This document shows positions 34,029 to 42,096 of a DNA stretch of 64,000 bases, piece after piece. The DNA comes from Pirellulaceae bacterium. Lineage in GTDB: Bacteria; Planctomycetota; Planctomycetia; Pirellulales; Pirellulaceae. The stretch lies in the NCBI GenBank assembly GCA_028280445.1, contig JANQLU010000037.1:186001-250000 (forward strand), in the 5' to 3' direction. The notes below the pieces were generated by a model. That model saw only the letters and a program-made list of their open reading frames with translations. It ran no database searches and was not told the origin of the DNA. Both the position numbers and the translations under genes were made by a program. Numbering within the stretch: the stretch's first letter is position 1; every line of letters begins with the position of its first letter.

Positions 34029-35699
34029 TTAAAACAGTCCGCTAATGACGCCATTGTCGTCAATGTCGATGGCTTCGGCACTGGGTGTCGCCGGCAATCC
34101 GGGCATTCGCATCATGTCGCCAGTGATCGGGACCAGGAACCCGGCTCCGGCGGCGATTTCGATTTCGCGAACTGTAATCGTAAATCCGGTGGGTCGACCA
34201 ATCAGATTCGGATCGTCCGAAAGTGACTTTTGTGTTTTGGCGATGCAGACAGGCAAATCCTCCAAGCCAAGTTTTACAATGCGACGCAAATCTTTTTTGG
34301 CGCGAGCGGTAAATGTTACGTCATCGGCCCCATAGATTTTTTTCGCGATCGTCGTGATTTTATCTTCGACACTGGAATTCCAATCGTAAATGGGCGTGAA
34401 TTTCTTGTCGGAATTCTCGATTACGCGAACCATCTCGCGGGCCAAATCTTCAGCGCCGGCGCCTCCGTCGGCCCAGACTTTGGCAACCACCGCTTTGACA
34501 CCCAATTCGCTGCAGCGATCAACGACGACCTGAATTTCTTCGTCTGTGTCAGAAACAAACTGGTTAATGGCAACGACACATTCCAAACCAAACTGTGCCA
34601 CGTTTTCCAAATGTTTTTCGAGGTTGCACAAACCCGCTCGAACCGCATCGACATTGGGCTCGGTCAATTCACGCAAATTGGCGCCGCCGTGATACTTCAA
34701 TGCGCGAATGGTGGCAACCAGGCAGATCGCTTTTGGCGAAAGTCCCGCGCTGATGCATTTGATGTCCAAGAATTTTTCGGCGCCCAAATCACAACCAAAA
34801 CCGGCTTCGGTCACGACATAGTCGGACAACGACATTCCCATCCGGGTTGCAATGACGGTGTTGGTTCCTTGAGCGATATTAGCGAACGGACCGCCGTGAA
34901 TGATGGCGGGTGTTTTTTCGATCGTTTGGACAAGGTTGGGTTTGACCGCCTCCTTGAGCAGCGCAGCCATCGCGCCGTTGGCATTGAGGTCGCGGGCGTA
35001 AACGGGTGTGCGATCATAAGTAAAGCCGACAAAAATGTTGCCAAGACGGCGTTTCAAATCAGAAAGATCATTTGACAAACATAGAATTGCCATAATCTCA
35101 GAAGCCGCGGTGATATCAAATCCTGTTTCACGCGGAACGCCGTTCCCGGTCCCGCCGAGGCCGACCACAATGTCTCGCAGAGCGCGATCATTCATATCGA
35201 ACACACGTTTCCACAGTACGGTTCGCGGATCGATGCCCAGTGAACGTTTTTTGCTTTGCAAATTGTTGTCAATCAATGCAGCCAATAAATTGTGTGCTTT
35301 TTCGACCGCCGCAAAATCGCCGGTGAAATGCAAATTGATTTCTTCCATCGGCAAAACTTGCGAATGACCACCGCCAGCGGCGCCACCTTTGATCCCAAAC
35401 ACCGGACCCAGCGACGGTTCACGCAGTACAACAGTCGTCTGTTTGCCAATTCGATTCATCCCTTGAGACAAACCAATCGACATGGTCGTTTTTCCTTCGC
35501 CAGCTGGCGTCGGTGAAATGGCAGTGACCAAGATGAGATTGCATTGATCGATTTTTTTCTGATCAATCAAAGACAAAGGCAATTTGGCTTTGTATTTTCC
35601 GTAAAGTTCCAGCTGATCGGCGTCGACGCCTAACTTGGGAGAAATTTCTACAATGGGTGATAATTCAACTTGTTGGGCGATTTCAATATCAGATGCCAT
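34029..35699 (-). CDS. fhs: formate-tetrahydrofolate ligase
   Basis: 556 residues from the ATG at 35699, the standard length; the frame continues 24 codons upstream without conservation. It makes 10-formyl-THF from formate, THF and ATP. The P-loop is ISPTPAGEGKTTMSIGL; KGGAAGGGHSQVLPMEEINLHFTGD is the next characteristic block and EAGFGCDLGAEKFLDIKC lines the active site. It diverges from the formate dehydrogenase genes, 170 bp apart, so both formate-consuming routes are controlled from one intergenic region. Confidence 0.97.
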   Translation of the reverse strand: MASDIEIAQQVELSPIVEISPKLGVDADQLELYGKYKAKLPLSLIDQKKIDQCNLILVTAISPTPAGEGKTTMSIGLSQGMNRIGKQTTVVLREPSLGPVFGIKGGAAGGGHSQVLPMEEINLHFTGDFAAVEKAHNLLAALIDNNLQSKKRSLGIDPRTVLWKRVFDMNDRALRDIVVGLGGTGNGVPRETGFDITAASEIMAILCLSNDLSDLKRRLGNIFVGFTYDRTPVYARDLNANGAMAALLKEAVKPNLVQTIEKTPAIIHGGPFANIAQGTNTVIATRMGMSLSDYVVTEAGFGCDLGAEKFLDIKCISAGLSPKAICLVATIRALKYHGGANLRELTEPNVDAVRAGLCNLEKHLENVAQFGLECVVAINQFVSDTDEEIQVVVDRCSELGVKAVVAKVWADGGAGAEDLAREMVRVIENSDKKFTPIYDWNSSVEDKITTIAKKIYGADDVTFTARAKKDLRRIVKLGLEDLPVCIAKTQKSLSDDPNLIGRPTGFTITVREIEIAAGAGFLVPITGDMMRMPGLPATPSAEAIDIDDNGVISGLF

Positions 35700-35869
35700 T
35701 TTGGAGCTCGAACTCACTTTCGGGTAAAATGCAGGTCGCAAAATCTCTGTTACGGAATGCAGGGCTCCCAAATAGTTAAACAGGGCTAAGTCAATCCGCC
35801 AACCCCTGTTAAAATGCCGGTGGAGACCAAACGAATTGAAAGTCCAAATTGGAAAACGAAACTACGCCG

Positions 35870-37582
35870 ATGTCAGATCCTGTCACCCCGATCAAGAACG
35901 TCGATTCCGTCGATAAAACGACTCGCAAACGACGTGGAAAACCCAAAGGCCGTGTGGTCGATTCCACCGCTCGTGAGGAAATCAGTGCATTGATCGCCGA
36001 TATGCCTTTGCAGCGAGATTTGCTCATTGAATATTTGCATCGAATTCAAGACAAATTTAAACATATTCACAGCCGACATATCGTTGCATTGGCTGATATC
36101 ATGAAACTGGCACCAGTCGAGGTGTACGAAGTTGCAACGTTCTATCACCATTTTGATGTGATCAAAGACGATGAAAGCCCGCCACCGGAACTGACTGTTC
36201 GAGTTTGTGACTCGATCAGTTGTGAATTGGCAAACTGTGAGGCGTTGATTTCGATGCTGCAGGAAAAACACGGCGAAGACGTGAGAATTCAGCGAGTTCC
36301 CTGTGTGGGTCGTTGCGCGGCAGCTCCAGTCGCAGTCGTCGATCAAAACCCTGTCGAATTTGCTACGGTTGAAAGTGTCCAAAAATGTATCGACAACGAC
36401 CAGCGCAAATGTCCGTTGCCCGAAAACACTGTTTACTACCAAGATTATGTTGCCGATGGCGGATACCAGATTTTCCGCCAGATTGCGTCAGGCGAGCGAT
36501 CGGCTGAATCGGTTATTGAAACGCTGGAACACGCGGGGCTCCGCGGACTCGGTGGTGCCGGTTTTCCGGCAGGACGCAAATGGCGGATTGTTAGCGGATA
36601 CGAAGGTCCGCGTTTGTTGGCGGTCAATATTGACGAAGGTGAACCGGGGACATTTAAAGACCGTTATTATCTCGAACGCGATCCTCATCGGACACTCGAA
36701 GGCTGTTTGGTTGCCATGCAGGTCGTCGGGATCGATGAGTGTTATTTGTACGTCCGCGACGAATATCCGCATATTATTGAAATCTTCCAGCGTTGTTTGG
36801 ACGAGTTGAGATCAGCGTTAGGCGACGACTGTCCAGTGTTTCACTTGCGGCGCGGTGCCGGCGCCTATATCTGCGGCGAAGAGTCGGCGATGATCGAATC
36901 GATCGAAGGCAAACGTGGACTGCCGCGGCAACGTCCGCCGTATATCGCCGAAGTCGGTTTGTTTGGATTGCCGACGTTGGAGCACAACTGTGAAACGTTG
37001 CATTGGGTTCGCGATATTTTGGAGCAAGGTGCTGAATGGTTTGCCGGGCATGGGCGTCGCGAGCGAACGGGCTTGCGTTCGTTTTCCGTCAGCGGGCGGG
37101 TCAAAAAACCTGGTGTTCATTTGGCACCCGCGGGTATCAGTGTCCGAGAATTGATTGACGAGTATTGTGGCGGGATGCTCGATGGCCATCAGTTTTACGG
37201 TTACTTTCCCGGCGGAGCATCCGGCGGAATTTTGCCGGAGAGCCTAGGCGATCTTCCACTGGACTTTGGAACGTTGGAAGAATACGGCTGCTTTATTGGC
37301 TCGGCCGCAGTCATCATTTTGAGTGATCAGGACTCGGCCAAATCCACGGCACTAAACGCCATGAAATTTTTTGCGCATGAGTCATGTGGTCAATGCACGC
37401 CTTGCCGTGTGGGCGCGGAAAAAGCGGCCGGACTGATGCAAATCGGTAAAAAGTGGGATCGAGAGTTGCTCGACGATTTGACAGATGTGATGCGAGATGC
37501 ATCCATTTGTGGTCTGGGACAGGCGGCACCGAATCCGATGCAATGTGTTTTTAAATACTTTCCGAATGAACTAGAAGACTGA
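35870..37582 (+). CDS. NAD-linked formate dehydrogenase, fused gamma/beta (NuoE-NuoF-like) subunit
   Basis: 570 residues from the ATG at 35870 (a TTG 21 bp upstream is possible). Residues about 45-190 form a NuoE-like thioredoxin-fold 2Fe-2S domain with VCDSISC (C-x4-C) and CVGRC (C-x3-C). From 200 on is a NuoF-like domain: GLGGAGFPAGRKW (NADH and FMN), ICGEESAMIESIEG and the 4Fe-4S motif SCGQCTPCRVG with the fourth Cys in ICGLGQAAP. In FdsGB or HoxFE-type enzymes these are two chains; here they are one. It passes electrons from formate to NAD and lies 7 bp before the catalytic subunit gene. Confidence 0.9.
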   Translation: MSDPVTPIKNVDSVDKTTRKRRGKPKGRVVDSTAREEISALIADMPLQRDLLIEYLHRIQDKFKHIHSRHIVALADIMKLAPVEVYEVATFYHHFDVIKDDESPPPELTVRVCDSISCELANCEALISMLQEKHGEDVRIQRVPCVGRCAAAPVAVVDQNPVEFATVESVQKCIDNDQRKCPLPENTVYYQDYVADGGYQIFRQIASGERSAESVIETLEHAGLRGLGGAGFPAGRKWRIVSGYEGPRLLAVNIDEGEPGTFKDRYYLERDPHRTLEGCLVAMQVVGIDECYLYVRDEYPHIIEIFQRCLDELRSALGDDCPVFHLRRGAGAYICGEESAMIESIEGKRGLPRQRPPYIAEVGLFGLPTLEHNCETLHWVRDILEQGAEWFAGHGRRERTGLRSFSVSGRVKKPGVHLAPAGISVRELIDEYCGGMLDGHQFYGYFPGGASGGILPESLGDLPLDFGTLEEYGCFIGSAAVIILSDQDSAKSTALNAMKFFAHESCGQCTPCRVGAEKAAGLMQIGKKWDRELLDDLTDVMRDASICGLGQAAPNPMQCVFKYFPNELED

Positions 37583-37589
37583 CAAGACG

Positions 37590-40328
37590 ATGCTCAAAGC
37601 TTCTGAAGAACAACAAGGCGTCACCTTTACACTCGACGACCAACAGGTGAATTCGCTACCAGGCGAAACATTGCTGCAAACAGCGATGCGACACGGCATC
37701 GAAATCCCGTATTTGTGTTACAACGAAAATCTCCGTCCCGACGGTAATTGCCGCGCGTGTGTCGTTGAAATCGAAGGTGAGCGCGTTCTGGCACCGTCCT
37801 GTTGCCGAAGACCGGCCGACGGTATGGTCGTGAAATCGAATTCGGAACGGGCGACCAAAAGCCAAAAACTCGTTCTGGAATTGTTGGCATCCGATGTCGA
37901 TCCGACACGCCGCACAACGGAATCCGAACTCGATTATTGGTCGGAAAAAATGGCCATTGGCCAACCGCGGTTTGATTGTCGCCATCAACCGGCGGCCGAT
38001 TCATCGCATGCGGCGATTTCTGTTAATCTCGACGCTTGTATTCAATGTACGAGGTGTGTTCGCGCCTGTCGCGAATCGCAAGTCAACGATGTGATTGGAA
38101 TGGCTTTTCGAGGACCACACGCCGAGATCACTTTCGATCTGAGCGATCCGCTGGGCGAAAGTTCCTGTGTGGGTTGCGGAGAATGTGTTCAAGCTTGTCC
38201 GACCGGTGCGTTGACGCCCGCCAACGATTTGGCACTGATCCAGATCGACAAAAAAGTCGATTCAGTATGTCCGTATTGCGGCGTCGGTTGCCTGTTGCAA
38301 TATCACGTTGCTGACAACCGGATTGTCAAAGTCGAGGGTCGCGACGGGCCTGCGAACCAGTATCGGTTGTGTGTCAAAGGTCGTTATGGATTTGATTATG
38401 CGAATCACCCCGATCGGCTGACGACTCCGTTAATTCGCAAAGATGGAATTCCCAAAGGGTTGAACGAGCATTTCGATCCGTCTGATTGGTCGACCATGTT
38501 TCGCGAGGCAACTTGGGACGAGGCGCTCGACGTTGCTGCCAATGGGTTGATAGAAGTCCGCGAAACCGCTGGACCGTCGGCGCTGGCAGGATTTGGTTCG
38601 GCGAAATGTTCGAACGAGGAAGCGTATCTGTTCCAGAAATTGGTGCGAACCGGTTTTCGAACCAATAATGTCGACCACTGTACGAGGTTGTGTCACGCGT
38701 CGAGCGTCGCTGCATTGCTCGAAGGGATCGGCTCTGGTGCCGTATCGAATCAAGTCGAAGATGTGTTGGTTTCGGATGTGATTGTTGTTGTCGGCTCCAA
38801 CACGACTGACAATCATCCGGTGGCGGCGACTTTTATTAAAAATGCTGCCAAAGACGGTGCGACATTGATCGTGATGGATCCGCGGCGAACCGATCTTGCT
38901 CGACACGCAAAACACTTTTTGCAATTCCAACCCGACACCGATGTGGCGCTGTTTAACGCGATGCTCAATGTGATCATTAGTGAAGGGTTGGTCGATCAGA
39001 AGTTTATTGATCAGCGCACCGAAGATTTTGATTTGATCAAAAAAACTGTCGCCGATACAACACCCGAAAAAATGGCGCCGATCTGTGGGATCGATGCGGA
39101 AACGATACGGACCGTGGCCCGTATTTACGCGACGGCTGGTTCGTCAATGATCTTGTGGGGGATGGGAATTTCGCAGCATATTCACGGCACAGACAATGTT
39201 CGCTGTCTCATCGCATTATCGCTGTGCACCGGCCAAATTGGACGACCCGGTGCCGGGCTGCATCCGCTCCGCGGACAAAACAATGTTCAAGGTGCATCTG
39301 ATGCGGGTTTAATTCCGATGGTTTATCCCAACTATCAGGCCGTCAATGACGAAAAAGCGCAGGCCTGGTTCGAAGACTATTGGAACACAAAACTTGATCC
39401 CGAACCCGGTTTGACGGTCGTTGAGATCGTTCACGGGGCGTTGGATGGCAAGATTCAGGGGATGTACATCATGGGTGAAAACCCGGCAATGTCCGATCCC
39501 GATCTGTCTCACGCTCGCGGCGGATTAGCGGCTCTGAAACATTTGGTAGTTCAAGATATTTTCTTGACCGAAACATGCTCGTTTGCGGATGTTGTTCTGC
39601 CCGCCAGTGTTTGGCCCGAAAAAGAAGGTACGGTGACGAACACCGATCGACGTGTGCAATTGGGCAGGGTCGCTGTCGAGATGCCAGAGGGGGTCAAGCA
39701 GGATTGGTGGATCACGCAAGAAATCGGAAAACGCATGGGCCTCGATTGGAATTACGCATCCGTCGCTGAGATTTACGAGGAAATGCGCGGAGCCATGACC
39801 AGTATCAAAGGGATTTCCTGGGAGCGACTGACTCAGGAAGACTCTGTAACTTATCCGTGTGCCGAAGAAGATCAGCCCGGTGTGGGCGTCGTGTTTACGG
39901 AAGATTTTCCAACGGAGTCGGGGCGTGGTCGGATGGTTCCAGCGGAATTTACAACGGCTGATGAATTGCCTGATGATGAATATCCATTCGTATTGATTAC
40001 CGGTCGACAATTGGAGCATTGGCATACGGGATCGATGACTCGACGCGCCACCGTGCTCGATGCGCTCGAACCGGTTGCGGTGGTTTCCGTTCATCCTGAC
40101 GATCTGGCAACGGCCGGTGTTGCCGACGGCGATATGATGACGATTCGATCGCGCCGCGGTGAAATCAGTTGTTATGCACGTGCGGATGACGCCATGAGTC
40201 GCGGTGATATTTTTATTCCGTTTTGTTTTCAAGAAGCGGCCGCAAATTTATTGACGAACTCGGCGCTGGATCCTTATGGAAAAATTCCCGAACTCAAGTT
40301 TTGCGCCGTGCAGATTTCGGCGAAATAA
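37590..40328 (+). CDS. fdhA: formate dehydrogenase catalytic (molybdopterin) subunit
   Basis: 912 residues. Formate is oxidised to CO2 at a bis-MGD Mo/W centre. Domains in order: plant-type 2Fe-2S (Cys 43, 54, 57, 71), a His/Cys-containing linker, two ferredoxin 4Fe-4S clusters (Cys 150, 153, 156, 160 and 193, 196, 199, 203), the 4Fe-4S of the molybdopterin domain (Cys 227, 230, 234, 261), then the large Mo domain and C-terminal molydopterin dinucleotide-binding domain (LITGRQLEHWHTGSMTRR). The metal ligand is Cys368 with His369 (HCTRLCHAS), so it does not use selenocysteine. Co-transcribed with the fused subunit; fdhD and a separate gamma subunit are absent nearby. Confidence 0.93.
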   Translation: MLKASEEQQGVTFTLDDQQVNSLPGETLLQTAMRHGIEIPYLCYNENLRPDGNCRACVVEIEGERVLAPSCCRRPADGMVVKSNSERATKSQKLVLELLASDVDPTRRTTESELDYWSEKMAIGQPRFDCRHQPAADSSHAAISVNLDACIQCTRCVRACRESQVNDVIGMAFRGPHAEITFDLSDPLGESSCVGCGECVQACPTGALTPANDLALIQIDKKVDSVCPYCGVGCLLQYHVADNRIVKVEGRDGPANQYRLCVKGRYGFDYANHPDRLTTPLIRKDGIPKGLNEHFDPSDWSTMFREATWDEALDVAANGLIEVRETAGPSALAGFGSAKCSNEEAYLFQKLVRTGFRTNNVDHCTRLCHASSVAALLEGIGSGAVSNQVEDVLVSDVIVVVGSNTTDNHPVAATFIKNAAKDGATLIVMDPRRTDLARHAKHFLQFQPDTDVALFNAMLNVIISEGLVDQKFIDQRTEDFDLIKKTVADTTPEKMAPICGIDAETIRTVARIYATAGSSMILWGMGISQHIHGTDNVRCLIALSLCTGQIGRPGAGLHPLRGQNNVQGASDAGLIPMVYPNYQAVNDEKAQAWFEDYWNTKLDPEPGLTVVEIVHGALDGKIQGMYIMGENPAMSDPDLSHARGGLAALKHLVVQDIFLTETCSFADVVLPASVWPEKEGTVTNTDRRVQLGRVAVEMPEGVKQDWWITQEIGKRMGLDWNYASVAEIYEEMRGAMTSIKGISWERLTQEDSVTYPCAEEDQPGVGVVFTEDFPTESGRGRMVPAEFTTADELPDDEYPFVLITGRQLEHWHTGSMTRRATVLDALEPVAVVSVHPDDLATAGVADGDMMTIRSRRGEISCYARADDAMSRGDIFIPFCFQEAAANLLTNSALDPYGKIPELKFCAVQISAK

Positions 40329-40400
40329 ACGGAATTGGATTCAGGGTTGGTTGGCTTTACAACATGAAGCGGCAGGGAAATTTCATCAATACAGAATCGT

Positions 40401-40477
40401 AACCCGAAGCGTGAGCGAGGGACCACAAACCATGCTGACGTGTTGCGGATCGTGGTCCCTCGCTCACGCTTCGGGTT
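40401..40477. repeat. family D palindrome (AACCCGAAGCGTGAGCGAGG)
   Basis: Arms of 26 bp, AACCCGAAGCGTGAGCGAGG + GACCAC (40401-40426) and the exact reverse complement (40452-40477), loop 25 bp. It separates the convergent fdhA and lexA genes. A relative is at 41751-41842. Confidence 0.93.
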
Positions 40478-40548
40478 GTGATTGTGACAACTCCTCTTGA
40501 AATTTCTCGCTTGCTCGTCGTTCTTTTATCACACCATCTCACAAGCGT

Positions 40549-41145
40549 TTAAAACTTGCGCACCACGCCGACGACGACGCCTTTGATTTTGATATTGCGA
40601 CAAAAGATCGGTTTCATTTCCGCGTTGGCCGGTTCCAGACGAATACGATTTTTTTCTGGATAATAGTATTTGACAGTCGCATCACCTTCGTCGGTTTGGG
40701 CGACGACAATTTCACCACGGCTGGCAGTCCGGCGCGGTTCAACGACGACATAGTCACCGTCGGAAATATTGGCTTCGATCATCGAGTCGCCGGCGACTTC
40801 GAGGACATAGGTTCCGCGTTTTCCAAAGATCTCTGCGAAATCGATGCGTTCGTCTTGTGCAATGGCTTCGGTCATCGCTCCCGCCGCAACACGACCGGCG
40901 ACCGGCAATCCTTTGTTTTCCAATTGATATTCTGGCGAAAGCTCGATCGTCCGCGATTTATTGGCCTGGCGAACAATCATCCCCTTTCGTTCCAAAGCCC
41001 GAAGATGCCCGACCACACCATTGAGTGAGCTGATCTCGAATTTGTCGCCGATCTCTCGCACTGTCGGCCCATAAGCGTGCCGCTCGATATAGTCGGCAAT
41101 GAATTGGAAGATCTGTTTCTGACGTTTGGTAAGTTCGCCTGACAT
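40549..41145 (-). CDS. lexA: LexA repressor
   Basis: 198 residues. LexA represses SOS genes and cleaves itself when RecA filaments form. The winged helix (YGPTVREIGDKFEISSLNGV, 25-44) is followed by the self-cleavage bond Ala88-Gly89 in VAAGAM and the catalytic dyad Ser121 (GDSMIE) and Lys159 (ATVKYY). The recognition helix (SLNGVVGHLRALERKG) resembles standard LexA. No CTGT-N8-ACAG or GAAC-N4-GTTC box was found by eye in the 105 bp ahead of the gene, so the operator in this lineage may differ. Confidence 0.96.
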   Translation of the reverse strand: MSGELTKRQKQIFQFIADYIERHAYGPTVREIGDKFEISSLNGVVGHLRALERKGMIVRQANKSRTIELSPEYQLENKGLPVAGRVAAGAMTEAIAQDERIDFAEIFGKRGTYVLEVAGDSMIEANISDGDYVVVEPRRTASRGEIVVAQTDEGDATVKYYYPEKNRIRLEPANAEMKPIFCRNIKIKGVVVGVVRKF

Positions 41146-41250
41146 TTGATTAAGAATAATGGTTTATCGAATCGTTGCAAGGAATCTGTTCGGAATTCCG
41201 CTTGATCATTTTGGCGGCCAACTCCAAAGGCCTGTTTTTGCCGGTATGTT

Positions 41251-41631
41251 TCAGATGTTAAAGCCGGCAAGTCGTAGCGAATCGATAGCACGTTGAAGGT
41301 TGGATTTTTTAACGAAAAAGTAGTCCGTATCGTAGCTCGAAATCGCCATGATACTAATTTGCGATTCTGCCATGATTTTGGAAATGCCAGCAATAATTCC
41401 AATCATGTCAAACTGCAGCGGTTGGTCGACTACAAAACCGACCCAATCCGGTTCGACTTGGAGGTCGGTTTGGGATTGAAACTCAAACGATTGGTCAACA
41501 ATGATTGACAGTTCGTCGTTGCTATGAGTCACAAACAGCGGTTTGGGGTAACGTTGGTAGTCAACGACAGAGTCAGGTTTGAATTTGACGATTTTAAACA
41601 AACCGCCGAGTTGTTTGAGTTTCAGATTCAT
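41251..41631 (-). CDS. ACT-domain protein
   Basis: 126 residues. The C-terminal half, FDMIGIIAGISKIMAESQIS then AISSYDTDYFFVKKSNLQRA, is a CASTOR/ACT_7-type ACT domain, a ligand-binding fold that commonly senses amino acids. The N-terminal half (KIVKFKPDSVVDYQRYP, LSIIVDQSF) looks like a degenerate partner ACT domain, as in such tandem proteins. No enzyme domain is attached. It precedes lexA on the same strand with a gap of 105 bp and might be independent. Confidence 0.85.
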   Translation of the reverse strand: MNLKLKQLGGLFKIVKFKPDSVVDYQRYPKPLFVTHSNDELSIIVDQSFEFQSQTDLQVEPDWVGFVVDQPLQFDMIGIIAGISKIMAESQISIMAISSYDTDYFFVKKSNLQRAIDSLRLAGFNI

Positions 41632-41750
41632 TGATGGTGTTGGAGTGTAAGGTGTGCCGCCAATTAAACAATGGTGAGGATGGTAGACTTTCGATGGCGT
41701 TTTTGGAATCGAACGTTGTCCCTCGCGTACTAGGATTTTGCGTTAAACAA

Positions 41751-41842
41751 AAATCGCAAGTGCGAAACGTGAGTGAGGGACGACGTTTAACTGCACTTTT
41801 GTGTGGTTGTGGTCCCTCGCTCACGCTTCGTGCTTGCGATTT
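41751..41842. repeat. family D palindrome, diverged
   Basis: Left arm AAATCGCAAGTGCGAAACGT from 41751, continuing GAGTGAGGGACGAC; right arm GTGGTCCCTCGCTCACGCTT, CGTGCTTGCGATTT, ending at 41842. Same core as 40401-40477 but different ends. Confidence 0.85.
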
Positions 41843-41865
41843 ACTCAACTGATCACATATTTTGT

Positions 41866-41888
41866 GGGTGCCACTGGCTCCGCCAGTG
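41866..41888. repeat. family C half-element
   Basis: GGGTGCCACTGGCTCCGCCA plus GTG; one arm only. Compare 9203 and 51212. Confidence 0.8.
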
Positions 41889-41934
41889 TTTTTGGTTGAG
41901 TAGATATTCGACAATTTCTTTTTCAGTGATACAA

Positions 41935-41996
41935 GCACGACGCGCGGGGCGAGCGGTTTTGTTCGGCCGAACCACTCGCCCCGCGCTTCGTGCTCG
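41935..41996. repeat. family G palindrome (GCGCGGGGCGAGCGGTT)
   Basis: GCACGACGCGCGGGGCGAGC from 41935 mirrors ACTCGCCCCGCGCTTCGTGC to 41996 with a 12-bp loop. This is the only copy seen in the window. Confidence 0.82.
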
Positions 41997-42009
41997 TAAA
42001 GATTACAAA

Positions 42010-42065
42010 TAGGGCCGGTTCCTACCGGCCGATTGGTTGGATTGGCCGGTAGGACCCGGCCCTAC
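42010..42065. repeat. family B palindrome
   Basis: Left arm TAGGGCCGGTTCCTACCGGC to 42030, right arm 42044-42065 (GGCCGGTAGGACCCGGCCCT, AC). Two compensating changes (CTA/TAG) keep the stem paired relative to other copies. Confidence 0.92.
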
Positions 42066-42096
42066 TCTGATCCATGAAATGTCCTCTGACATCGGA

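Larger units (their letters stand above)
41632..42096. other. repeat-rich intergenic gap between minus-strand genes
   Basis: About 465 bp holding four repeat elements in a row (families D, C, G and B, listed separately). No coding region is credible here. Confidence 0.8.

Noticed and set aside
34230..35075. 281-codon plus-strand frame across fhs
   Set aside because: Antisense shadow of fhs; composition follows the codon bias of the opposite strand.
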